64,000 nt of DNA. Source: Vitellaria paradoxa. Its lineage: Eukaryota; Streptophyta; Magnoliopsida; Ericales; Sapotaceae. The stretch is from the NCBI GenBank assembly GCA_019916065.1, contig CM034234.1:1994963-2058962 (forward strand), in the 5' to 3' direction. Position numbers and translations under genes: made by a program. The notes below the pieces were generated by a model. That model did no database searches, had not been told where the DNA came from, and worked only from the letters and a program-made list of their open reading frames with translations. The stretch's first letter is position 1, and each line of letters opens with the position of its first letter. This document shows, in pieces, positions 22,864-33,265 of this stretch.

Positions 22864-25391
22864 GGAAAGACAAGTTTAGATTAACAAATAAAAACGAGAT
22901 TTAAATCAAATCAAATCTAATCAAATCTTAATTCATATACGTATGTGTGCATATATGAACAGATCGATACAATTGGAAGGACGAGTTCGCGCAATCGCGA
23001 GCATCGGTAAGAGAGAGAGAATCAAAGGTGAGAAAAGGGGGAGAAACGCAAATGACGCGATCCCGCCTGCCTACGTGAGATCCTGATTTTACTGCTTTGC
23101 ACGCCACCTGTACGAGAAAAGACCAAGGAGGACCGGTGCGATTTTTTTGAAAATGAACAGGCACCGTCTGATCCACTCAACAGTGGGATTATGGAGTGGA
23201 TGCAGTATACAGCAAAGCAATGTCTTTTCCACTTTGGTTTCATTTTTGTGGGCTTCCGAGTAAAATATATATATATATAGTTTTTAGTAAATTAAAAAAA
23301 AATTCTTTGGATTAAAAATATCCAAAAAGAAAAAAAAATTCAAAGTCATTTTTTAGGTTTAATCTATGATAAAAAAATAAATAAATAAAGAAAAGCATAT
23401 TTGATTTAAGAAATTAAAAATAATTAAATTAAAAATAAATAATTAATTAATTAATACTTTCCTAATTATATTTTGGGATTCATTCAAATAAAAATATATA
23501 TTTACAATTTTATATTTTCTTCTCCTTTTTCTTACAATTTTCCGTTTACTTGAGTCGCGATAAATTTCTTTAATCGTTTAAAAATTACAAGAAACTCTCT
23601 TATTTTACGAATATTAATCAATTCCTTTCATTAGTTTTTCCATCCAATGCCATTAACATATATAAAAAGATAATATTATTCATAATTTTTTAAAATAATT
23701 TAATAATAATTCAAATTTTAATTATTTAGAGAATATACAAGAGCTCTTTCCGTGCGCAAATTATGGCTTTGGGTATCAAAATTGTGATTTTTAGTTAAAA
23801 AGTAAAAATAAAATAAAATTAGGGTGATTAGGAACTGTATCTTTTTTTAGTTGCTCGTTTGGAGACTCAAAAACTAGTAAAACATTTTGTAATTTTTAGT
23901 GTGTTTGGTAAAATTATAATTTTTTCACTTTTTTGTTTTACTACAATAAAAATAAAATAAAAAATTTTACCAAACACACAAAAATTGTCACTTTTTTGCT
24001 CCACTACAGTAAAAAACTTACCAAACGTACAAAAAGTTACTACTTTTTACTTTGCTACAGTAAAAAAATTTACCAAACACTTAAAAGTTGTAAAAAATGC
24101 TAAAAACTACACTTTGTTCCACCAAACACACAAAAAAAATGTAACTAAAAAAACACATAAAAACTACCAAAAGTTTTACTATTTTGCTAATTTTTAATCC
24201 TCCAAACGGGCTCTTAATCTAAAAAATAAAAAATAAAAAGTTAAAATGTCATATTATAACTTTTAAGGTTAATTACATTACCAAATGCAATATAAAATGA
24301 TGAAATTAACACTTTCACCTTTGCTGGTCAAATGTAAAATTAATTATAACATAAACATATGATAGGACTAGGGGTTTGTTTGTTGCCCCGCGTTTCTTAT
24401 TGTTTAAATTCATTGGGTATTTTCCACACCAATTACAAAAAGAATAACCTATGTTGCATTCATATTTATAAATTTAAAATTAAAATTTTTAACATTATGA
24501 TTTAAAAGAGAATTATTGGAATAAGATTTTATTAATTTAATTTTAAATTTAAATTTTATCATAAATTTAAATAGTTTAATAGATTTCAATAATAATCTAA
24601 TTATTTAAAATCCTACATTATAATGACTTTCGCTATTTTAAATAATAACTCCACTATTTTTAACATTAATGATTAAAAATTATCGTTGCATTTTTGCACA
24701 AATTAACTATCTCTTTTACACATTAATATAATTTAATAAGATCCATGACTGACTATCCAAACATGCTGATCCATCTGTGTCACAATATGATCATAATACA
24801 AAAATCTGTTTGACATTAGCACATGCATGAGACGAGTTGGTTCCTTAGCAAGCAATTTCAGTCACTTCTATTACAAGCACCATACGAAGGGGAATGCATT
24901 TGTCGTGTCCGGACAAGGAGGATTGGGACACTTTAATTCCTTCTTTTACATTAGAAAATTGGATAAATTTTACTTTACCCTAACTTTACCCAAAATCCCA
25001 CTTTCTGACCTGAGTTTATTTATTTATTTTGTGACAATTAAAAGCATGAGCTTTTTCGTTAATTACAATATCTACCCTCAGTGACTTTTTTACCACCCCT
25101 AAAATTTATGATGGGAGTACAAGGAGACTAACGGAGGCCATTACAATGAAAGAAAAACTCACGATGGCAAAATAAAATTTGCTCAAAAAAATGTAAAGCA
25201 AACAAGATTGTAGCCAAATATTAAATAATATTTTTTTGCGATAAATAAACATGGAAAACAAGTTTAAAAAATTTAACTCCTAAACTGTTCTGATTAAAGC
25301 CCCAGTTCATCACCGCATAGATTTCCTATTCAGAGTAAAACCAAGCAAGGAAAGCAAAATGCAAGCTTACACTGAGCAAGGTACAAAGCAT
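22864..25391. other. Intergenic region upstream of the Alfin-like gene
   Basis: It contains the Alfin-like promoter and leader (from 22864 upward), a MITE at 23850-24213, and otherwise AT-rich DNA. A moderately GC-rich block at 22970-23240 lies just upstream of the gene and is the likely promoter. No gene was seen at 24220-25390. Confidence 0.5.
23850..24213. mobile_element. Tourist-like MITE with internal repeat units
   Basis: A 364-bp element with ends GTTGCTCGTTTGGAG and (reverse complement) GAGCCCGTTTGGAG, flanked by TTA on both sides. The interior carries several near-repeats built from CTACAGTAAAAA followed by TTACCAAAC, about 55 bp apart, in both orientations. Non-coding. Confidence 0.6.
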
Positions 25392-28300
25392 TCATGGGGA
25401 GGATGTCAACAGTCTCTTAATGCCACTTTTCTGCTCTGAGGTAAGCCTGCTAGGGAACTTGATGTTGAACTTGATCCTCAAGTTCCCCCTTCTGGAAGGA
25501 TCCTTTGGGATGGGCATGCCCTCCCCCTTAACAACTTCTTCATAGTTGGGACTAATGATGGAATTGATAGGAACCGTCAGATTCCGCCCGTCAAGAGTTG
25601 TGATCTGTGCAGTGTAACCTGTCAATGCTTCTACAAGGGAGATCTTCTGGGTGAAAACAAGATCGTTACCATCCCTCTTGAAGACACCGTGAGGCTTCTC
25701 ATCAATGATGAAGACGAGGTCTGAGGGTATGACACCCCGTTGTTCATTTCCCTTCTCTGGGAAAGTTATTTTTGTTCCCTTCTTCCAACCTGGCTTGATC
25801 TCAATTGTAAGAATTTCCTCCACTGTGCTTGGTCTCCTACACAATAAAATAATCATCAAAGCATAAACCCACATAACCACAAAAGATATGAGTTTTGGGA
25901 TACGAGTCCCTAAGGCACATAAACCTTCACCTCTAGAAGTCGAATCACACATAATTCTCAAATTCTCTAGTCAAATCCTCAAGTTTGAAACGAATTCACT
26001 TTTTCTACGATGACTATGCCACATAAAATATTTCTGAAAGACATTTCAGAAATTCCCCTAATAACACAAAATAAATAAGCTTATGGTTCCATAAGTCATT
26101 GAAGAATATAGATGATAAACTATGAAGCACGGATACGGATATGGATACGGGAGTGGATACAGGTACAGGTACGGGATACGGTAATTTTAAAAAAATAAGG
26201 ATACAAGTACGGCAAAGATACAACAAAAAAATAAAATAAAATATATATTTTTTATTTAAAATCATTTTGAAGATAGCATATATATACTACTAAATATTTT
26301 ATAAATAACAATTATATAGTTTGAAAAATACTATTCAATCCATAAATTAACATCATTCATACTCAAAACTACCAACATCATTCATACACAAAACACAAAT
26401 ATAACAAAAAGTATCAAATACAATTTCATACATCCCAAAATAAAAATAGTTTTTTCATTTCCTAAATTTTAGTTAGATCAAACTTCAATCATATCAATCT
26501 ATTTTAGTTAATTATAGTTTGGCCCCTACTAAAATTTTATCATATCAATTGTACCCCCAAAAAGGTTTAAAATATTAGATTCTGGACCCCCACCGTATCC
26601 TGACCGTATTCTTCCCGTATCCTGACCGTATTCTTCCCGTATCCCAGCCGTATCCTAGCCGTATCCTATGCAAAATTTAAAATAAAAAATTAGGATACGC
26701 CATGTGCGTATTCGGCCGTATCTTAGCCGTATCTGTATCCCCGAAGTATCCAATACGAGTGCGGTGCCTAATTTGAAGTATCCGTGCTTCATAGATGATA
26801 AAAGAAAACGAACAAGCGTATGGCTGAAACACAAGCCAAACTGCACTCCATGATAAAATCACATAATCCATTCATGATGCATAGAAGAACAAACATTGGT
26901 AATATAAAGAAAACAGCATAGACAAATTAAAAACTACATAAGTGGCTAAAATTCTAAGCCCACCATAAATCCAGCCAAACCATTCATGCAAATGTGATAC
27001 AAATCAACTCAAAAAAGCCTTTGCCCCATGCTACTATTTTTTTTTTTAATAAGTAAATAAAATAATATTAAAAAGACATCAAAGGGATGTCACCCAAGTA
27101 CTAAATTCCCACCAAGTGGGGAACAGAAGGAACCAAAGTCTAGCTGTAATCTCTGTATTCTCTGTAAAGTGTTAAAAAATATGTAAACCCGGATCTAAAC
27201 CACCAAGATAACCAGCCATACAATAAACCAAAAAAAAAAATGCTGTTTTGTTTGAATAGTCCCACATTAGTTGGTGTCAGTAACATCAATCATTTTCCTT
27301 CATTTATTTCTATTGAGGGTCATATTTTCTATTATATCATTTGAAATTAGTTTTTTCTTTACAATTTCAATCCATGTAATCAAAAGTCTACATTTCACAT
27401 TACATGCTCTACTTTGAATCTAGTTACTTTTCATTACCAGTGCCCTGGGTCAGTGTTGGATATAACTAAACCATCTTAAACGACATTCTATCAACTTTTT
27501 CTTCTATTAGCGTCACCTTAACTTTCTTTCAGATATATTCATTTATTATCATATCTTTTCTTGTAATATTATGTTAGCATCTTCATTTCTACCACACTCA
27601 TTAAGTGCTTAAAATGAATCCCTAGAGCAAAACAATTGTAATAAAAAAAAAATTATCACTGCCAATAATTCTAATATTAGTAATTGTTCTGTCATGCATG
27701 TCCTTGATTACTTCAATATATTTCTAGCCACTCTTTTTTTTGAACACCCACCATAAAATTTTTCTTGGGACCCTATAATATGTTTTTTTCTAAATCAATA
27801 AAAAGCACGTGAAGATCATTCTTCATGTCTTTATATCAATATTCCCATTAGAAAGCTAGCTTCTATAGTTTAACAAGGATAAAACCAAAGTGATGCTCTC
27901 ATATTTTGTCACACATCCTAACCTAGTTTCACTCACTAACTCCCAAAACTTAATAGCCCAACTCCTAAGCTTAATGCCCTAATATTTGTTACAATTTTCA
28001 ATATCCCCTTTAAAAACAAAAACCGGTAATTGAATCACAATTCAAGGCACGTACAAGTATGTAAATAAACCACAACCAGGGCAACTCACATTCTGTTTGC
28101 AATAACATTGTAATATATTTATTTTTATTTTTCCAATTTCTACAGCCAAGAAAAAATAAAAGATTTGCATATCTAAAGCTCGAAAAGGCAACTCCAAAAT
28201 GAAAACAGAAAACAGAAAGAAAAAAAATATTTGTGTAAACGATGCCATTGTATCATGACTGCATTGGATAGAAAGGTCTAATTCTAGGCACAAGAAGACC

Positions 28301-29420
28301 ATGGAGTCTTCACACCAATTTGTGTGCGTGCGTACACTTGCAAATTCACTTTATACAAGTCTATTAAGTCTTCATACCGACACCTAAGAAATAATAAATG
28401 GTACACTAATGACAAAATGAAATTCATACTAGCTCCCTTGTTCTCAGAGAATGTTAAAATAAAGTGGAAAACACATGTAGGGTTAGAAGTTAGTAACTTA
28501 CTAACTTGGCATGATAATTCTTAAATAAATCTCTCAGAGATTATAGGTAAAGCTAATAATTTTGTAATTTAATAACATAAAGTAATTTAGCAAAACAACA
28601 ACATTCTATGGATCAATATATCAATTATTGTCCAATTTCACAGAAAATTCAATTGAACCAATTAAAGTCAATTCATGTACTCAAATCATTAAAATAAAAT
28701 AAAACACAAAAGTTTAAATCCTTAACTTACCCACTAGCATCAATGACATCTCTTGAAATCTTCATCTTCTTACTAGTTCCTTTATATAAATCCTCCAAAC
28801 TACAGGGCAATGTCCGCTCTATAGGGGGCCCTTTGCGCGGCGCATTACCGGACCCATCGCTGCCCCCGCTCCGCATAGAAGCGAATAAATCCTCCCCAAA
28901 CATACCCCTCGGAAACCCCGACGCGCCTCCTCGTGATCCTCCCATGTCTCCCATCCCTCCGAATGGGCTCGAAAACCCAAAGAACTCGGAGAATATGTCA
29001 TCCGCGCTTCGAGGATTAAACCGGAAAGTCGTTGAACCACCAGCATCAGACGCCCCAGGAAACCCACCGGCTCCCGGCGGCGGCACCTGCCCTTTCAACC
29101 CCTCCTCGCCGTACTGGTCGTAGACCGTCCGCTTTTGCGGATCACTCAAAACCTATAATTCAAACAACACAACACCAGATTTTTCAATTCAAAATTAGGG
29201 TTTTGAATATAAATATATATGTACAGATATAGATACGCATAATGTATGCACATACATCGTAGGCTTCGGAGATTTGTTTGAACTTGGCTTCGGCGTCTTT
29301 CTTGTTGTTAGGGTTTTTATCGGGATGCCATTTCATGGCGAGCTTGCGATACGCCTTCTTCAAGTCATCGTCTTTGGCGCTCCGGTCTACCTGAAGAATC
29401 TTGTAATAGTCCGCGCCCAT
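25392..29420 (-). CDS. Type II (DNAJB-like) DnaJ/Hsp40 co-chaperone
   Basis: Three exons, 29420-29256, 29152-28731 and 25836-25392, splice in phase to 343 residues. The J domain (about 1-70) begins [20 protein letters not shown] and has the HPD triad at residues 32-34, which stimulates Hsp70 ATPase. A Gly/Phe-rich region follows (about 75-150: [26 protein letters not shown]). There is no zinc-finger domain, and the C-terminal peptide-binding domains cover about 160-340 ([53 protein letters not shown]). This is the cytosolic/nuclear DNAJB1/DNAJB4-like class, which passes unfolded clients to Hsp70. No C-terminal CAAX prenylation motif is present. Intron 2 (25837-28730) is inflated by a hAT-like MITE and a decayed LINE. 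A MITE starts 300 bp upstream of the start codon. Confidence 0.95.
26120..26794. mobile_element. hAT-like MITE with GGATAC-rich interior
   Basis: A 675-bp non-coding element in intron 2 of the DnaJ gene. Its two ends are a perfect 17-bp terminal inverted repeat, CTATGAAGCACGGATAC, and it is flanked by a perfect 8-bp direct repeat, ATGATAAA (26112-26119 and 26795-26802), the length made by hAT transposases. Inside each end the hexamer GGATAC and variants repeat many times, as GGATAC on the left and GTATCC on the right (about 26590-26760), so the ends form an extended imperfect hairpin. Confidence 0.82.
27241..28010 (-). mobile_element. Decayed RTE-type LINE reverse transcriptase fragment
   Basis: Reading the minus strand gives scattered but ordered pieces of a LINE reverse transcriptase: GDIENCNKY and [14 protein letters not shown], then a degraded stretch of the fingers/palm region, then [18 protein letters not shown] (family form KYVEVIKDMYDR), a degraded GLHQGSxLSP region, and a tail resembling [10 protein letters not shown] and [10 protein letters not shown]. 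Many stops and frameshifts are present. It lies within intron 2 of the DnaJ gene in the same orientation. The ends were not resolved. Confidence 0.75.
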
Positions 29421-29720
29421 ACCCTTCTCTCTATCTCTCTTTCTGTCTCTCTCCAGTGTTTTACGGTTGCCTGAGTTTTTTGTGTTGGAATTTCAACTAT
29501 GGGGATGAATGAGTGAGTCAGTGAGTCATCCATAAGAGGATGAGATGGGCCTGTTTCAGTGGTGGAGGCCCATCCAGCAATCCAGACGCCGTTCACTTTC
29601 AAACGCGCATGTTGGAATTTCGAATTTTTCTCTCTTAATGTTTTCAAATTCGTGTAAAAATTTTAAATTATTTAATTTTAACTTTTTTAAAATTTGTTTG
29701 CGTTTGAATGAAAATATTAA

Positions 29721-30220
29721 AGGTGCGTTTGATGTATAAAAATTTAGTGAAAATTTTTAAAAATTTTTATTATATTTTTATATATTCTTAACTTCTCAAA
29801 GTTTAAAAAAAAAAATTCAATACATTTTAAAAAAAAATCGATAACTAGAATTCAGTTAATTAAATAATAAAAATGTTTTCGTTATTTTCACCAAAAACTC
29901 TCAAACTACTGAATAACAACCATTTTAACTATTTTTTTGGTGTCGTAAAAATCGTTTTGACAGATTATAGAAATTGTTCTGACAGATTTACACAGTCAAC
30001 TACCATGCAAACAAATTGTAGAAATCGTTTCGACGAATTACAAAGCAAAGAAAGCATGACTAATACAAAATTTTGAATCTATCCAAACAGAAATTTAATC
30101 TGTCAGAACAATAATTTTATTATTCATCTTTGAAAAATACGGTTTGAGATATATGCACCAAATACAAAAAATTTCCCCAAATCACATTTTATCTCATTTT
30201 TTATCACTCCAAACACACTC
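29721..30220 (+). mobile_element. MITE family A, copy 2 (500 bp)
   Basis: Ends AGGTGCGTTTGATG and (reverse complement) GAGTGTGTTTGGAGTG with TAA on both flanks. Its reverse complement aligns end to end with 14280-14814. It starts 300 bp upstream of the DnaJ start codon, so it may lie within that promoter. Non-coding. Confidence 0.75.
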
Positions 30221-30841
30221 TAAGAAAGTAAATTTAACTATATTTTTAATTTTATTAAAGTTTCTTAAGAGCCTGTTTATTGATTGATAAAGAAAAGGTA
30301 CATGATATAAACTATTAAGTATTTAATCAAAATAGATATAATACATTAAATTTGAATCCAAATATATTATCTCCAACTATAATTGAAACATGGACTTGTG
30401 AGAAAAAAAAAATAAAAGAAAAGAAAAATGAAATAAAATTGTAGGAATATGAAAATGGAATGAAAAAAAAATTATTTTATTTTTTATTTTGTTTTAAAAA
30501 TGAGATTAAAATGAATAAATATTTTTTAAAATTTTTTATTTTTACTTAATTAAATGTATAAAAATAACACGTATTTGCAATTTTATTTTTTTCTTATTTT
30601 TTCTCTTCGTAAATGTATATTCAAAATATATCATTAAAAGTTTGGTCAAATAATTAAAACTTTTACTACTTATACATAAAATTTACCACATCGAGAAAAT
30701 ATGCTTGAACATCCTTCATCGTCCCTCCATCATTGATTTTTCCAAAATAGAGATACCATAATGAAAGCATGTTTTACTTTTATTTCCTTCGTCTATATGA
30801 GAAATTGAAACTTTAAAAAAAATGAATGTCATGCCCATATA

Positions 30842-30987
30842 GGGGTGTTTGGTTAGAAAAAAATTGGTCAAAAAGTACAATAAAAGTACAAAGATTTGAT
30901 ATAAAGGTGATATATGATAAATTTTAATTAGAAGAAAGCACAAATTTTTTGTAAATTTTGGTATTTGATTGGAGGCCAAACAGCCCC
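30842..30987. mobile_element. Small Tourist-like MITE, ATA target duplication
   Basis: A 146-bp element with ends GGGGTGTTTGGTTAG and (reverse complement) GGGGCTGTTTGGCCTCC, flanked by ATA on both sides. AT-rich and non-coding. Confidence 0.55.
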
Positions 30988-31381
30988 ATACTCTTCAACA
31001 ATTTTGACATTTCATATGTGAGTACATGCGTTTAGGGTATTCATATAATTTTCTTAAAATTTTAATTTATCATAAAATGAAAAGAGAAGTAAAAAATAAA
31101 CTTCCAGACGAACTGCCGAAGAGTTTATATATGCTTATGACATTCACAAAAATTATTTTAATTGTTACCTAGCTAAAATTTTAAATTACGACCATAAAAT
31201 TATTCTCTCCTAACATTTGTCAAAGCTTTTTATTTTAGTATTCTTAAATTATTTAATTAATTTTTTCAACCCCTCTGCTAGTTTCTGGTCGGGGTGCTTG
31301 AAACTTGTTAGTTTTTTTTTTGTTTTTTTTAACGTAAATTTAAAGTTATCTTATATATACTCAAAAATGATATATTATTTA

Positions 31382-32215
31382 GGGCTTGTTTGGTGCAACA
31401 AAATTTGTTAAAAATTTCTATTATATTTTTACATATTATTATTTTCTCGAAATTCAAAAAAGTCTAATACATTTTTAAAAAAGGTTGATAATTGAAATTC
31501 GATTAATCAAATAGCAAAAATTTATTTAGTATTATCACCACGAATTCCTAAACTATTGAATGACACCCCTTGTGTCTAATTTTTCTGGGATCATTTTGAC
31601 GAATTATAGAAATTGTTTAGACGTTTTGCATTTTTTTCTTTGCCTAATTCTGCTAAAAACTGCCCCGACGTTAAGTTAAATGTCATTTGAACGAGCGTCA
31701 CGTGGCAAGAATAATCAACTAAAGCAAGTGATAGCCATGTCACGCGTAATGGTTAGATATTCACGGTCTACCAATCAACTAAAAATTATGCAATGACTAC
31801 TTTTATTAAAAAAAAAAAATATTCACAACCTACCAATCAACTGAAATATTATGCAGTGGCTAGTTTTTATTTTAAAAAAAAAAAAGAAAAAGAAAGCCTG
31901 CAAGACTGATTATTCAAGTCAATCTATTAATTGATCACATGCAGAATGTTTCAAAAGAATTGAACACACACACACTCTCTCTCTCTCTCTCTCTCTTTCT
32001 CTCACAGTCATATCACATCAAATGGAAATGGTAAAGAATGCGTGGTTGATATAAAATTTTAAATATGTTCAAACCGAAATTCAATCTGTTGGAACGAGAA
32101 TTCCACTGTTTATCTTCAAAAAATACAGTTTGACATATATGTACAAAACGTTAAAAGTTTCTCTAAACTATATTTTTCACTGTTTTCATTATTTTTTGCC
32201 GTCCTAAACGTACCC
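31382..32215 (+). mobile_element. MITE family A, copy 3 with internal insertion
   Basis: Ends GGGCTTGTTTGGTGC and (reverse complement) GGGTACGTTTAGGAC with TTA on both flanks. The outer parts (31382 to about 31630 and about 32040-32215) align with 29721-30220 in the same orientation. The middle, about 400 bp, is absent from the other two copies. It contains a roughly 63-bp tandem pair (near 31764 and 31828, each with ACCAATCAACT and ATTATGCA) and a CT microsatellite (about 31975-31994). Confidence 0.7.
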
Positions 32216-32584
32216 TTAATGTATTAGGCATGTGTTTCAATTTTTAAAACTTGACTTGTTTTACGTTTGAACAAGTTCTATATTTCTTTAAATTGAGATC
32301 AATCCAACTTCAAACTTATTGAGTTCCTCAATTACATTTTAGTATTTTATTTAAAATTCAATACAAAAAATATTAAATATATTATCTCTAAAAATACTCT
32401 GTACAATATTTTATAAAATCAATTAGAATAAGATCACGCTTTGTAATCTATACATTTTATAAAATTTATTAAAATGTATTAATCTCATAAAAAGGCATTA
32501 TATGTACGATGGCAATTATACTAAGAAGATTTATATTTCACAAATTTTAATTTGAAAATTTGAGTTTAAACTATTTAAATTTAA

Positions 32585-32690
32585 CCAAATCAAACCAAGC
32601 TTTTTTTCATTAGGTGAGATCGGCTATATGGATTCGATGATGCCAATCAAACCTATTTAAGTCCATGTACTACATTAGATTTGGTATAAA
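32585..32690 (-). mobile_element. LINE 3' end, reverse orientation
   Basis: On the minus strand this segment reads GAATCCATATAGCCGATCTC, then CACCTAATG and an A-rich stretch before CTTGGTTTGATTTGG. This is clearly related to the 3' end of the LINE at 4972-5167 (AATCCATATAACCGACTCC, then CACCTAGTG). Only the terminal part is present; a target duplication was not found. Confidence 0.6.
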
Positions 32691-33265
32691 ATCCATGAAA
32701 AAAATTTGACTGAATATTGTGTTGGCTGTCCACTACCTAACGTACAACCTTCCTCTTTTGTCCGGACTTGAGACCGGTTATGTCAAGGATATCCTAACGT
32801 AGGCGGAGTTAAATTTAACATATATAATATATAATATTCATAAAATTATTTCAGCAACTGAGGTATATTTTACGACAAAGTTAATTTCCTTAAAATTTTA
32901 AATCGCATTAGGTCTTTTGCATATTTACGCTAACTCTATAAGAAATATTAGTGGTCGTATTTTTTTATATTAAAAAAAAAAGAAAAATAGGAAAAAAAAC
33001 ACTTGTCAAAACAGACGGTAGAAATCGGGCGGACGCCAGCTGGTATCGTGCCAGGTTAGCATTTGCCACGTTTTTCCTTCCAATGTCGCAGATTCGTTTC
33101 CATTCTTGTTCGCTGTGCAAAACTGAGATGCCAGTTGTCTCTCCCTCTCTGCCTGGTGCCTGCCCACGTTCGTCACATTAACCGCAGCATCTCTCTTTCT
33201 CTCTCTACGCACACACACACATATATACAGAATCACGTTTAGATTGTTGCTTTCTCTTTCCTTGT

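Larger units (their letters stand above)
29421..33265. other. Intergenic region with three MITEs and a LINE end
   Basis: It lies between the divergently transcribed DnaJ gene (minus) and the HAD phosphatase gene (plus). The promoter of each lies within. MITEs at 29721, 30842 and 31382 and a LINE 3' end near 32590 are listed separately. CT-rich leader tracts occur at about 29421-29455 and 33187-33206. Confidence 0.6.

Noticed and set aside
29600..29640. Possible heat-shock element upstream of the DnaJ gene (GGAATTTCGAATTTTTC)
   Set aside because: The GAA/TTC blocks are not spaced by two bases as in a canonical nGAAnnTTCnnGAAn element.
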